Source of the DNA: Thalassotalea_F euphylliae
Lineage (GTDB): Bacteria > Pseudomonadota > Gammaproteobacteria > Enterobacterales > Alteromonadaceae
Reading direction: 5' to 3'
NCBI RefSeq assembly: GCF_042682785.1
Contig: NZ_JBHUIB010000001.1
Coordinates: forward strand, 620,001 to 684,000
Length of the DNA: 64,000 nucleotides
Under the pieces are notes generated by a model, which did not search any database, was not told the DNA's origin, and saw nothing but the letters and a program-made list of their open reading frames with translations. Position 1 is the stretch's first letter; every line of letters starts with the position of its first letter. Position numbers and translations under genes: made by a program. This document shows positions 16,569 to 25,826 of this stretch, one piece after another.

Positions 16569-17810
16569 TTATTCAACCAATGTATCAATTGATAATAGCA
16601 GGGTGTCGCGTGTTGAAACGTCGACATTATCCAGTTGTGCTTTGAAATCACCTGGCTTGATACCTGCGCCACCTAACTGAGACACGACAGCCAAAATATT
16701 AACCGCATCTACACTGCTCAGTTTCATTTGCGGACTCATTGCTCTCGCGTCATTAAGTACCACTTCTGCGGGTAAATCTGACGCCATAATTTTCACAGCT
16801 GCTACAGGCATTCTGCCACCGGCAGCCGGCACCGCGTAGACAAATACGACTTTATCTTCGCCTTGGTTTAATTGTTCGCTAAATTCTTCACTTAGCTCGA
16901 TTTTTAGGCGAAGTTGAGGGCCTTGATCAGTAATTTCTGGTGTTGTTGAATTACCAGTAAGAGATAGTCGACTCTTCGCTTCAGCAAGTAATTCACCAAG
17001 GGCTTGTGTATTGACACTTTGGCGGCCACTGTCCATCACTTTCTGCCAGTAGTCGATAGCCAATTGATAAGATTGCTGACCAAAGTAATGCATACCCAGT
17101 AAGATGTTAGTTGATGGTTCATTGGCATCCATGGATAACGCTTTATCAATCAGTGCTTGCACCCCTGGTGTTAAATTGCCCTCAGCTGCAAAATATAACG
17201 CTTGCGCTTTCATGCCCAGCAAATCAGGGTGTTCGCCCTCAAGTGCGATGACTTTGTCATACGCTTCAATTGCCTTCATAAATTGGCCTGCTGAAATGTA
17301 CAGCTGCGCTAAATTAAACCATGCATCTGCGTTGTTCGGTTCTGCTTCTACTTGCGCCAATAGCTGATTGAAGCGGTCATGATTTTGTTGTTGCGCTGCA
17401 ATTTGCTGGTTTGCATCAAAGTCATTGCGAGGTTGTGATAGCTGCTTATACGCTCCCTGTTTGCTATACATCACCAAACTAAAAATCAATACGAACAGTG
17501 ACAAAGAAATCGGCCAGAACATGGTCATCTTGCGTTGTTCTACGGATCCTGTTTTGCCGCCTTGCTCGATATCCTGAAGCAGACTTTTATCTAACTCAGC
17601 CAGCAAGTATTCATAGTTTTCTTTATCTATTGACCCTTCAGCATAGTCTTTTTCGATTTCAGCTTTATGCTCTTTATAGAGGTCAACATTAGTATTTTCA
17701 CGAACATCTGCTGCAGTTTCATTACCTTGTTGACCACGTAGAAAGTGTCCCCAAATAATGCCTAATAGGAGCAGAATGAAAACAATAATTAGTACTAACA
17801 CTTCAATCAT
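16569..17810 (-). CDS. ccmI: cytochrome c maturation protein CcmI (TPR)
   Basis: This 413-residue protein has two membrane helices (about residues 3-22 and 93-110) around a cytoplasmic loop with a leucine-rich segment, then a periplasmic TPR domain (about 140-275) and a beta-rich C-terminal domain. CcmI chaperones apocytochrome c to the CcmFH ligase. It is 3 bp downstream of ccmH in the run ccmF-ccmG-ccmH-ccmI. The length fits the full CcmI. Confidence 0.92.
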   Translation of the reverse strand: MIEVLVLIIVFILLLLGIIWGHFLRGQQGNETAADVRENTNVDLYKEHKAEIEKDYAEGSIDKENYEYLLAELDKSLLQDIEQGGKTGSVEQRKMTMFWPISLSLFVLIFSLVMYSKQGAYKQLSQPRNDFDANQQIAAQQQNHDRFNQLLAQVEAEPNNADAWFNLAQLYISAGQFMKAIEAYDKVIALEGEHPDLLGMKAQALYFAAEGNLTPGVQALIDKALSMDANEPSTNILLGMHYFGQQSYQLAIDYWQKVMDSGRQSVNTQALGELLAEAKSRLSLTGNSTTPEITDQGPQLRLKIELSEEFSEQLNQGEDKVVFVYAVPAAGGRMPVAAVKIMASDLPAEVVLNDARAMSPQMKLSSVDAVNILAVVSQLGGAGIKPGDFKAQLDNVDVSTRDTLLLSIDTLVE

Positions 17811-17813
17811 AGG

Positions 17814-18281
17814 TTATTCTTTTTCTTTTAAAATTTCATTCAACTGCTGCTGTTGCTCTGAAGACAATGACAGCTCTTTTCGTGATGCTGAACGACGTCT
17901 TGCGATTACAACAATAACGATCACGCCAACGAGTAGCACAATGGCAGGACCAAACCATAATACGTAGGTCAATTGGTTAACTTTAGGGCGATAGAGTACA
18001 AACTCACCATAGCGATCTACCATGTAGTTGGTGATTTCCATATCTGCTTTGCCCTGCTCTAGCATGGTGTAAACCTCATTACGTAAATCGATAGAAATTT
18101 GCGAGTTAGAGTCTGCTAGGTTTTGGTTTTGACATTTAGGACAACGTAAATCTTTAATAAGTGATTGGTAACGCTTTTCCATAACAGGATCGGCAAAACC
18201 CAGCTTATCGTCAGCAACCACAGACTTCATGCCAAACACTGCTAACAAAGCCAATGTAATGACTAGATGTAAAACATTCAT
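17814..18281 (-). CDS. ccmH: cytochrome c maturation thiol-reductase CcmH
   Basis: From the ATG at 18281 it has 155 residues; an upstream in-frame start at 18311 would overlap ccmG and hide the signal peptide. The signal peptide MNVLHLVITLALLAVFG is followed by the redox motif LRCPKCQNQ (C47, C50) and one C-terminal membrane helix near 95-120. CcmH reduces apocytochrome CXXCH cysteines and forms the heme ligase with CcmF. The ATG lies 2 bp beyond the ccmG stop, coupling the two. Confidence 0.94.
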   Translation of the reverse strand: MNVLHLVITLALLAVFGMKSVVADDKLGFADPVMEKRYQSLIKDLRCPKCQNQNLADSNSQISIDLRNEVYTMLEQGKADMEITNYMVDRYGEFVLYRPKVNQLTYVLWFGPAIVLLVGVIVIVVIARRRSASRKELSLSSEQQQQLNEILKEKE

Positions 18282-18282
18282 G

Positions 18283-18831
18283 TTATTCACCTCTTGCCTT
18301 TTCTTGCTCAATGGTTTTAATCAGTGGTGCAAATTCTTTTTGCCACACATTGGCATCAATCGGTCCAGCAAAACGCTTTCGGATGATACCGTGATGATCG
18401 ATAACAAAGGTTTCTGGTGCTGCATAAACACCGAGATCCAATCCTAGACGGCCTGTGTCGTCGAACACTGAAAATTGGTAAGGGTCACCCAAGTCTTTCA
18501 GCCACTTTATGGCTAAGTCACGTTCGTCCTTGTAGTTTAATCCATACAGCTTGATACGATCGCTCTTCGCAAGATCAAGCAGATAAGGGTGCTCATAACG
18601 ACAAGACGGGCACCATGTAGCCCACACGTTCAACAACACAACGTCACCAGCAAGATCACCAGGCGTTAGTGTTCGAGCGGGATCTTGCAGTTGCGTTAAT
18701 GAAAAGTCAGGCACTTTTTTACCAACAAGTGCTGAGGGTAATTTTTCAGGCTCTAAAAATAGGCCGCGATACAATACTGCCCCTAACGCTATAAACACTA
18801 TTAGCGGCAAAAAACGGATCAACTTGGTCAT
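18283..18831 (-). CDS. ccmG: thiol:disulfide interchange protein CcmG (DsbE)
   Basis: This 182-residue membrane-anchored thioredoxin-like protein has an N-terminal helix (5-22) and the active site WCPSC (C74, C77), with the CcmG-typical GVYAAPETFVID segment carrying the cis-proline. It passes reductant from CcmD/DsbD-type proteins to CcmH or apocytochrome. It starts 2 bp after the ccmF stop. Confidence 0.95.
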   Translation of the reverse strand: MTKLIRFLPLIVFIALGAVLYRGLFLEPEKLPSALVGKKVPDFSLTQLQDPARTLTPGDLAGDVVLLNVWATWCPSCRYEHPYLLDLAKSDRIKLYGLNYKDERDLAIKWLKDLGDPYQFSVFDDTGRLGLDLGVYAAPETFVIDHHGIIRKRFAGPIDANVWQKEFAPLIKTIEQEKARGE

Positions 18832-18833
18832 AA

Positions 18834-20849
18834 TTAGCTTTCTTGAATTAAATTCCCTGTCACTTCATCGGTATTTTTTACGCGTGTGTTTTGTGATGCT
18901 GTTTTACGTTGGCGATAACGTTTATCCAGTATCGACATTAAGCCACCTAGCCCCATAAAAATTGCACCTAACCATATCCAACGGACAAATGGCTTGATAT
19001 GAACGCGGATTGCCCAAGCACCGCCTTCTAAAGGGTCGCCCAATGCCAAATAAACGTCGCGTGTGAACCCAGCATCAATACCAGCTTCAGTCATGCCCAT
19101 GGTTTGAACAAAATACTCACGACGCTCTGGTTGTAATAACGTGACAAATTCATCGCCTTTATAGACTGCAAGCTGGCCTTGTTCTGCATTGTAGTTAGGC
19201 CCTTTGACAGGCTTGATACCCTGAAACTCAATAGTATAACCATCAACAGTTGATCGCTGACCTTTCTCCATTCGGATATTCGTTTCAGTTTCATATACAG
19301 ACACCAAGGTCACACCCACAACCGTCACTGCGATACCAAAGTGTGCTAACGTCATGCCCCACTGACTCAGCGATAATTTACCGGCCTTTTTCAACTGGTT
19401 GTAGGCTTCTTTGATAACAACACCTGCGACCCATGTCGCTAAACCAATGCCTAACATCACTAACCAGTTAAACTCGCCATCGTATACAAACGGGAACGCT
19501 AAACCAACAAGTACGCTAATCACAGTAATTGGACTGATTTGTTTGCGCAGCTCTCCTTGCTTTGCTTTCTTCCATCGAATAAGTGGACCAATACCCATAG
19601 CAACGAACAGTAAGCACATCATCGGTACAAATACAGCATTGAAATATGGAGGACCTACAGAAATTTTGCCGAGTCCAAGCGCATCTAAAAATAACGGGTA
19701 AAGCGTACCAAGCATCACAGTTACAGCCGACGTCACTAATATGACGTTAGCAAATAAAAGGGCGGTTTCACGTGAGTAAAATGAAAAACGTGAGAAGCTC
19801 TGCACATTGCTCGCTCTAAAAGCGTACAAGGTAAGAGAGCCACCCACTGCAATCGCAAGCAACAATAGAATGAACGAACCACGCGTAGGATCAGCTGCAA
19901 ATGAATGCACCGATGTAATAACCCCAGAACGTACTAAGAAGGTGCCAAGCAAGCTTAAGCTGAAAGCGAAAATAGCGAGTAAGACTGTCCAGTTTCTAAA
20001 CGCACCGCGTTTTTCCGTCACCGCTAAGGAATGAATCAGAGCGGTACCTACAAGCCATGGCATGAATGACGCGTTTTCTACTGGATCCCAGAACCACCAG
20101 CCACCCCAGCCAAGTTCGTAGTATGCCCACCAACTTCCTAACGCAATACCTAATGTGAGGAAAATCCATGCAGCGACCGTCCAAGGGCGAGACCAACGTG
20201 CCCACGCGGCGTCCATTTTTCCAGACATCAACGCCGCCACAGCAAACGCAAAAGCGACAGAGAAGCCAACATAGCCCATGTATAACATTGGCGGGTGAAT
20301 AATAAGGCCAATATCTTGCAGCAATGGATTTAGGTCACGACCTTCAACCGGCACATTCGGCCACAGGCGTTCAAACGGGTTAGACGTCAACAATGTGAAT
20401 GCCATGAAGCCTAGCGAAATCATCCCCATGATAGCCAATACACGAGCAATAAATTCAGGCTCTACTTCTTTACTGTATTTAGCAACCGCCATGGTCCATG
20501 CAGTAAGCGCAAACACCCAAAGGAGTAGTGATCCTTCATGTCCGCCCCACACCGCACTTATTTTAAAGTAATATGGCAATAAGCTATTAGAATGTCCGGC
20601 GATATAGCGGACAGAAAAGTCGTCGACCACAAAGCTATAACCAAGAATAACCAAGCTTATCGTAGTGAATATGAACATACCGAAGGTTAGCGGCTTAGCA
20701 TAACCAGCTAACTTTAACTGGCCAGTATATACCCCAACAAGAGGGACGATAGATAAACATATGGCAAATGCCATCGCAATTATTAAGGAAAAGTGCCCTA
20801 ACTCAGGGATCATAAAATTCTCCACAAATTCCGGTATATAAGCGGACAA
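18834..20849 (-). CDS. ccmF: heme lyase subunit CcmF
   Basis: This 671-residue polytopic inner-membrane protein has many helices. The tryptophan-rich WWD domain is present (WGGWWFWDPVENASFMPW, about residues 245-262), with WGGHEGSLLLW earlier and the heme-ligand His regions near it. CcmF takes holo-CcmE heme and, with CcmH, attaches it to apocytochrome. It is the first gene of the minus-strand ccm arm, divergent from ccmA across about 210 bp. The length is normal. Confidence 0.96.
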   Translation of the reverse strand: MSAYIPEFVENFMIPELGHFSLIIAMAFAICLSIVPLVGVYTGQLKLAGYAKPLTFGMFIFTTISLVILGYSFVVDDFSVRYIAGHSNSLLPYYFKISAVWGGHEGSLLLWVFALTAWTMAVAKYSKEVEPEFIARVLAIMGMISLGFMAFTLLTSNPFERLWPNVPVEGRDLNPLLQDIGLIIHPPMLYMGYVGFSVAFAFAVAALMSGKMDAAWARWSRPWTVAAWIFLTLGIALGSWWAYYELGWGGWWFWDPVENASFMPWLVGTALIHSLAVTEKRGAFRNWTVLLAIFAFSLSLLGTFLVRSGVITSVHSFAADPTRGSFILLLLAIAVGGSLTLYAFRASNVQSFSRFSFYSRETALLFANVILVTSAVTVMLGTLYPLFLDALGLGKISVGPPYFNAVFVPMMCLLFVAMGIGPLIRWKKAKQGELRKQISPITVISVLVGLAFPFVYDGEFNWLVMLGIGLATWVAGVVIKEAYNQLKKAGKLSLSQWGMTLAHFGIAVTVVGVTLVSVYETETNIRMEKGQRSTVDGYTIEFQGIKPVKGPNYNAEQGQLAVYKGDEFVTLLQPERREYFVQTMGMTEAGIDAGFTRDVYLALGDPLEGGAWAIRVHIKPFVRWIWLGAIFMGLGGLMSILDKRYRQRKTASQNTRVKNTDEVTGNLIQES

Positions 20850-20921
20850 CTTGCCGCTAACGTTAACCCGCTAAGTCTATCACTAAACTCTCTGCGGTTT
20901 CATGCTTTCGAAGACCGAATA

Positions 20922-20940
20922 TTTGACAAAATATGTCAAA
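20922..20940. promoter_or_regulatory. 19-bp palindrome between the divergent ccm arms
   Basis: TTTGACA, five bases, TGTCAAA: perfect 7-bp arms midway between ccmF and ccmA. It is not an FNR, ArcA or CRP consensus that I recognise, and it differs in spacing from the nag operators elsewhere in the window. The position suggests a dyad operator controlling both arms. Confidence 0.45.
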
Positions 20941-21059
20941 AAACTGATCTATTGCAACAAAGTACGATTCTGTCCGACATTTCGGTTTCGTCTGAAGCGT
21001 TTTATAGTATGATACGGTTCACGTTTTCTGATCAGCACTGCTGGACGTAGTTAATTATC

Positions 21060-21698
21060 TTGTCTTCTGTATCACCGCTGCTGCAAGCCGATAATCTCAC
21101 CTGTATTCGGGAAGATCGTATTCTGTTTGAACAGCTTTCTTTTGCTATTAACCCCGGCGACATTGTTCAAATTGAAGGCCCTAATGGAGCTGGAAAAACC
21201 AGCCTTCTACGCTTACTTGCCGGCTTATCTGCGCCTTTCGAAGGAAGTATCCTATTCAAAGAAAGTGATATTAAGCAGGCAAAAGAAGATTACGGACAAG
21301 AGCTGCTGTATATCGGTCACTCACCAGGTGTTAAAGCAGAGCTTACCGCGCAAGAAAACCTTGCCTTCTCACTTGCTCTAGCAGGGCAAGATGCCAAATT
21401 AGCTGAAGATACGTTAAGTGAAGTAAATTTATTGGGGTTTGAAGATGCCAGTGCTGCACACCTTAGCGCTGGCCAACACCGCCGAATTGCACTTGCCAGG
21501 CTCTGGCAAACTGATGCAAAAATTTGGATTTTAGACGAACCATTTACCGCAATAGATAAACAAGGGGTCAAAAAGCTAGAACGTTTATTCATTGAGCACA
21601 GTGACAACGGCGGTTGTGTTATTCTCACGACTCACCAAGATCTGTCATTACCCGCTGATCGCGTCAGAAAAATAACCTTGGAATACCGTTTGTTTTAG
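21060..21698 (+). CDS. ccmA: heme exporter ATP-binding protein CcmA
   Basis: This 212-residue ABC ATPase starts at a TTG at 21060; no better start keeps the N-terminal strand. Walker A is GPNGAGKTS (40-48), the signature is LSAGQHRR and Walker B is KIWILDEPF. With CcmB, CcmC and CcmD it drives release of holo-CcmE from CcmC. It is the first gene of ccmABCDE, whose members overlap or nearly touch. Confidence 0.94.
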   Translation: MSSVSPLLQADNLTCIREDRILFEQLSFAINPGDIVQIEGPNGAGKTSLLRLLAGLSAPFEGSILFKESDIKQAKEDYGQELLYIGHSPGVKAELTAQENLAFSLALAGQDAKLAEDTLSEVNLLGFEDASAAHLSAGQHRRIALARLWQTDAKIWILDEPFTAIDKQGVKKLERLFIEHSDNGGCVILTTHQDLSLPADRVRKITLEYRLF

Positions 21699-21700
21699 TT

Positions 21701-22387
21701 ATGTCTGCTGCTATTTCTTATCGACACACATTCTCTCTCATCCTTAAACGTGATTTGACTATCGCGTTTCGCCATAAAGATGAAATGGTCAATCCCTTGT
21801 TATTTTTTATTATAGTGGTCACTCTATTTCCACTAGGTATTGGGCCTGCAGCATCAACATTATCAAAAATAGCACCTGGTATTATTTGGGTTTCCGCATT
21901 GCTGGCTACCTTATTATCATTAGATAGAATGTTTAAAGCCGATCACGCAGACGGCTCTCTTGAACAAATCATCGTCAGTCCTCAGCCACTGTTTATTTTT
22001 ACCCTAGCCAAAATTGCAGCTCATTGGCTCATAACAGGGCTTCCGCTAATAATTGTTGCACCGTTATTGGCTGCCATGTTGCAGCTACCTTCTTCAAGTT
22101 ATGGCGCACTTATCGCAACATTGCTGCTAGGTACACCTGTATTGAGCTGTATTGGTGCGATTGGTGCAGCGTTAACAGTGGGCATCAAAAAAGGCGGAGT
22201 ATTACTAAGTTTGGTAGTCTTGCCACTATACATTCCCGTATTAATATTCGCGACAAGCGCTATCGATACTGCAGGAATGAACTTACCCTACAACGGGCAA
22301 CTTGCTATAATTGCCGCGCTGTTTTTTGGCACACTAACACTAGCTCCATTTGCTGTAGGAGCCGCATTAAGAGTGAGTACTAACTAA
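21701..22387 (+). CDS. ccmB: heme exporter permease CcmB
   Basis: This 228-residue protein has six membrane helices and the family marks LKRDLTIAFRHKDEMVNPLLFF and SLDRMFKADHADGSLEQ. It is the permease of the CcmABCD complex. It begins 2 bp after ccmA and ends immediately before the ccmC start. Confidence 0.95.
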   Translation: MSAAISYRHTFSLILKRDLTIAFRHKDEMVNPLLFFIIVVTLFPLGIGPAASTLSKIAPGIIWVSALLATLLSLDRMFKADHADGSLEQIIVSPQPLFIFTLAKIAAHWLITGLPLIIVAPLLAAMLQLPSSSYGALIATLLLGTPVLSCIGAIGAALTVGIKKGGVLLSLVVLPLYIPVLIFATSAIDTAGMNLPYNGQLAIIAALFFGTLTLAPFAVGAALRVSTN

Positions 22388-23134
22388 ATGTGGAAATGGT
22401 TGCACCCATACGCAAATCCAGAAACGTCTTACCACTTTACTGGTAAGCTCAAACCATGGTTTGCATGGGGTAGTTTTTTGTTATTAACCGTAGGGTTAAT
22501 TTGGGCACTGTTGTTTGCCCCTGCCGATTATCAACAAGGCGAAAGTTTTCGGATCTTTTATATCCATGTACCTGCTGCAATATTGTCGATGAGCATATAC
22601 TTGGCTATGGCGATTGCTGCATTGAGTAGCTTGGTATGGCAAGTAAGGCTCGCTGACGCGTCATCAGCAGCGCTTGCCCCTATTGGCGCAGTGTTTACCG
22701 CAATCGCATTAATTACCGGAGCATCTTGGGGCAAACCAATGTGGGGAACTTGGTGGGTGTGGGACGCACGCCTTACTTCAGAACTTATCCTGTTGTTCTT
22801 GTATTTGGGGGTAATTGCTCTGCACAACGCCTTTGATGATAAACAAATGGCGGGCAAGGCTGCAGGTATTCTCGCCCTAGTTGGTGTCATAAACTTACCG
22901 ATTATTAAATACTCAGTTGAATGGTGGAATACGCTTCATCAAGGCGCGACCGTATCTAAACTAGGTAAACCTGCTATGTCAGCGGATATGTATTGGCCAT
23001 TTGTGGTGTGTTTCTTAGGTTTTATCTGTTTGATTGGATTTATCGCTTGTATGCGATTTCAAACAGAAGTGTTAGCGCGAAATAAAATGCGCCCCTGGGT
23101 GAGAGAATTAGTAACAAATGAGGAGCGCGCATAA
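22388..23134 (+). CDS. ccmC: heme-handling protein CcmC
   Basis: This 248-residue protein has six membrane helices and the WWD-type motif GTWWVWDARLTSE near residues 118-133, flanked by the conserved heme-ligand histidines. CcmC presents heme to CcmE at the periplasmic face. Its stop overlaps the ccmD start. Confidence 0.96.
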   Translation: MWKWLHPYANPETSYHFTGKLKPWFAWGSFLLLTVGLIWALLFAPADYQQGESFRIFYIHVPAAILSMSIYLAMAIAALSSLVWQVRLADASSAALAPIGAVFTAIALITGASWGKPMWGTWWVWDARLTSELILLFLYLGVIALHNAFDDKQMAGKAAGILALVGVINLPIIKYSVEWWNTLHQGATVSKLGKPAMSADMYWPFVVCFLGFICLIGFIACMRFQTEVLARNKMRPWVRELVTNEERA

Positions 23135-23355
23135 TGCAATTTGACAGTGTAGCGTCTTTTCTAGATATGGGTGGTTATGGCTTTTACGTTTGGCTAAGCT
23201 TTGGATCAGGGGCATTACTGCTAGCAACACTGACCATTGGCAGTAACCTGGCGCACAAGCGAATAAAAGCACAAATTGCTCAGCAGTTAAAACGAGAAAG
23301 CAAGTTGAAACAAGCCGCTGAATTAAGAGCTAAAGAGGCAAACAATGAATCCTAG
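23134..23355 (+). CDS. ccmD: heme exporter protein CcmD
   Basis: This small protein of 73 residues has one membrane helix (about 15-38) preceded by the family start FLDMGGYGFYVWLS and followed by a basic coiled tail. CcmD stabilises the CcmC-CcmE-CcmAB complex. It overlaps both neighbours: 1 bp with ccmC and 11 bp with ccmE. Confidence 0.93.
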   Translation: MQFDSVASFLDMGGYGFYVWLSFGSGALLLATLTIGSNLAHKRIKAQIAQQLKRESKLKQAAELRAKEANNES

Positions 23356-23833
23356 AAGAAAGAAACGATTAACCATCGTCGCATCAGTCTTTTCTGGCAT
23401 CGCCGTGGTAGCAGGTTTAGTGCTTTATGCACTCAGTCAAAACATTGATTTGTTTTATACACCGACTGAAATTCATCAAGGAAAGAAAGATACAGGTATC
23501 AAACCACAAATTGGTCAACGTATTCGAGTTGGCGGTTTAGTTGTGCCTGGCACAGTAAATCGCAACGAAGAAAACTTAAAAGTAGAGTTTAAGCTCGTAG
23601 ATACGGGCCCCACTATTACCGTGAAATATGACGGCATCCTGCCTGACTTGTTCCGTGAAGGTCAGGGTATCGTTGCGAATGGTGTACTTATCACAAACAC
23701 GATATTGGAAGCCAGTGAAGTATTGGCAAAACACGACGAGAACTACATGCCAAAAGAAGTTGCTGATGCGATAGGGGAACACCATCAGAAACCAACCTAT
23801 AGTAAAGAACAACTGGACAAAGCAGACTATTAA
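23345..23833 (+). CDS. ccmE: heme chaperone CcmE
   Basis: This 162-residue protein has an N-terminal membrane anchor (about 9-31) and an OB-fold periplasmic domain. The covalent heme-binding histidine is H130 in LAKHDENYMP, the standard HxxxY motif. It carries heme from CcmC to CcmF. It is the last gene of the plus-strand arm, followed by a strong terminator. Confidence 0.96.
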   Translation: MNPRRKKRLTIVASVFSGIAVVAGLVLYALSQNIDLFYTPTEIHQGKKDTGIKPQIGQRIRVGGLVVPGTVNRNEENLKVEFKLVDTGPTITVKYDGILPDLFREGQGIVANGVLITNTILEASEVLAKHDENYMPKEVADAIGEHHQKPTYSKEQLDKADY

Positions 23834-23847
23834 GTCGCTTTGCTAAT

Positions 23848-23876
23848 AAAAAAGCCGCCCACTAGCGGCTTTTTTA
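23848..23876. terminator. bidirectional terminator after ccmE
   Basis: AAAAAAGCCGC, a 6-nt loop, then GCGGCTTTTTT. It is symmetrical and also ends the minus-strand gene at 23948-24328. Confidence 0.9.
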
Positions 23877-23947
23877 TTATCTATCTCAACAGTTAAATTG
23901 CGCTTGAAGCACTCTGTTCACCAATCAATAAGCAGTTGTTTTAGCCA

Positions 23948-24328
23948 TTATAACGCTACCCAACATTCTGCATCTTCCAAGCTATCAGCAACGTGATAAT
24001 GCCAGGGTATTTTCTTGGCAAGTGCTAGGTATTTGTCAATAAATGCCTGCGCAGATGCATTTCCTTTTATGAAAGCAAACTTCATATTTTCAAATACATG
24101 CGCATTCTTTTCGTCAATTGTCGTCACGTGGTTCATTAACTGAAAATTAGACACCATAGTATCTACGGCAGAGAGGTCGATAATAATAGCATCCGCGTGC
24201 GATGCTTGTTCATCATGATAGAAACTTTTCATGGCGCTGAACACATCACCATGTTCGATAAAGCCGGTAAAGCGGCAATTGAATATTCCCTTATTCCAAA
24301 CTACTTTTATTGGCACACATTTTTCCAC
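23948..24328 (-). CDS. STAS/SpoIIAA-like small protein
   Basis: This 126-residue cytoplasmic protein has the alternating strand-helix pattern of SpoIIAA-like or STAS-like folds: VVWNKGIFNCRFTGFIEHGDV, then ADAIIIDLSAVDTM and MKFAFIKGNASAQAFIDKY. There is no catalytic motif or membrane segment. Such proteins are usually regulators or membrane-associated lipid-binding proteins. It stands alone between terminators. The family call is by pattern only. Confidence 0.6.
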   Translation of the reverse strand: MEKCVPIKVVWNKGIFNCRFTGFIEHGDVFSAMKSFYHDEQASHADAIIIDLSAVDTMVSNFQLMNHVTTIDEKNAHVFENMKFAFIKGNASAQAFIDKYLALAKKIPWHYHVADSLEDAECWVAL

Positions 24329-24388
24329 TGACTATAACCGCGGACTATATTAGCGAATTTAGTTCAGCTGTAAATAGCCAAAAAACGT

Positions 24389-24416
24389 AAAAAAAACCCT
24401 AGGAAAACACCTAGGG
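24389..24416 (-). terminator. terminator of the nagK-nagB-nagA-nagP operon
   Basis: CCCTAGG (24397-24403) pairs with CCTAGGG (24410-24416). On the minus strand the stem is followed by eight T residues. Confidence 0.9.
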
Positions 24417-24484
24417 CGATCAACGCGATCTTTTAACGCACCCGGAAACTGGGAAGAAAAGAAACTAACCTTGCAATAAGGCAA

Positions 24485-25777
24485 TTACCAATGAGTTTTC
24501 TTATGGCCACTCACCGCGTAATACAAAATAAAGAGATAGCTTGGAATCATCAGGGCATATGCGCCTTGCGCGCCTAGGCCAGCAACATTACCAAGTCCAA
24601 TTAATAATGGCCCTAAAGCACCGCCAGCAATTCCCATAATAAGCAACCCTGATGCAGTACCCGTCAATCGACCTAAACCACGCAATGCTAACGGCCAAAT
24701 AGCTGGCCACACCATCGCATTGGCAAAGCCTAATAACGCAATGCACAGCAAAGGATTCGGTAACTGCGGGCCACCGAATGGCACCAGAATGAGTTCAGAG
24801 ATCGTATAAGAGTCATTGCTACCAAACACAACGGCTGCAACGGTAACAATGCCAGCAATACCTGACATCACGAGCGCTTGCTGTTGCGACATAAACTTAG
24901 GAATAAGCGCGATACCTATGGCGTAACCCAGCAACATACACGTCATCGTGTATGAGGTCATCATCGAGTAATCGGCAATACCAATGGCTAAGGCGTATGA
25001 GCCGATGGTATCCGCCGCTATCACTTCAACAGCAACATAAAGTGCAATACCAATAACCCCTAACACAAGGTGCGGATGTTTCAGTGCTTCTCGCACTTCG
25101 CCTTTTGCTTGTGGGTTTTCATCTTCAAACACTAAATCAGGTAACGGTGAAAACTTCGCAAAGGCAGCAAATAAAAAGATAAGTATCGCTATACCAATGT
25201 ATGGCGCTACAAGGCTGTTTGCCATTGCATCTTTTTGAGCTTGGCTGAGCGCTTCACCTTCACTGGCAACGGCAGCAACCGTGACCATTGCAAAGATGAT
25301 AGGAACCACAACCCCTGCAAATTTATTCAACAGCCCCATAATACAAACACGAACCGCTGCAGACTCTTCAGAGCCCATTTTAACGACATATGGGTTAACG
25401 GCAGTTTGTAAAACGGTTTGCCCTACCCCAATCAGTAATTGCGCAAAGAGGAAAATTTCAATCGCTTGTAGCTTTGCTGCGGGAATGTATAGCAATGCTG
25501 ATGCAGCCATGACTGCACAACCTATCGCCATACCATTTTTATAGCCCACACGTTTAATTAGCATTGCTGACGGAATACCTGCAATGGTCACGGCGATATA
25601 GAACGAAGAAATGATAAATGACGCTTGAATTGGCGACAGCTCAAGCATTTGTTGTAAAAATGGCGTGATTGCGCCGTTGAGCCATGTGATACAGCCCAAA
25701 ATAAAAAACATCGAACCAGCTAGTGCCATTGGCAGCAAACTGCTTTTGGGTTGAGCCGCTATTGCCTGTAAATTCAT
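24485..25777 (-). CDS. nagP: N-acetylglucosamine transporter NagP (FucP-type MFS)
   Basis: This 430-residue major-facilitator protein with twelve membrane helices resembles the FucP sugar:proton symporter family, with the family-typical FFILGCITWLNGAITPFLQ start and a QTAVNPYVVKMG segment. In Alteromonadales NagP replaces the phosphotransferase system, so GlcNAc enters unphosphorylated and needs the kinase NagK. It is the last gene of the minus-strand nag operon, 49 bp after nagA and before a strong terminator. The substrate is inferred from context. Confidence 0.9.
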   Translation of the reverse strand: MNLQAIAAQPKSSLLPMALAGSMFFILGCITWLNGAITPFLQQMLELSPIQASFIISSFYIAVTIAGIPSAMLIKRVGYKNGMAIGCAVMAASALLYIPAAKLQAIEIFLFAQLLIGVGQTVLQTAVNPYVVKMGSEESAAVRVCIMGLLNKFAGVVVPIIFAMVTVAAVASEGEALSQAQKDAMANSLVAPYIGIAILIFLFAAFAKFSPLPDLVFEDENPQAKGEVREALKHPHLVLGVIGIALYVAVEVIAADTIGSYALAIGIADYSMMTSYTMTCMLLGYAIGIALIPKFMSQQQALVMSGIAGIVTVAAVVFGSNDSYTISELILVPFGGPQLPNPLLCIALLGFANAMVWPAIWPLALRGLGRLTGTASGLLIMGIAGGALGPLLIGLGNVAGLGAQGAYALMIPSYLFILYYAVSGHKKTHW

Positions 25778-25826
25778 TTCGCGTTCCTCATATTCTGTTA
25801 TCGGTTTTTATTATTTTTATATGTTT

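Noticed and set aside
20922..20940. FNR box between ccmF and ccmA
   Set aside because: An FNR site needs TTGAT-N4-ATCAA; here the half-sites end in C and the spacing is larger.
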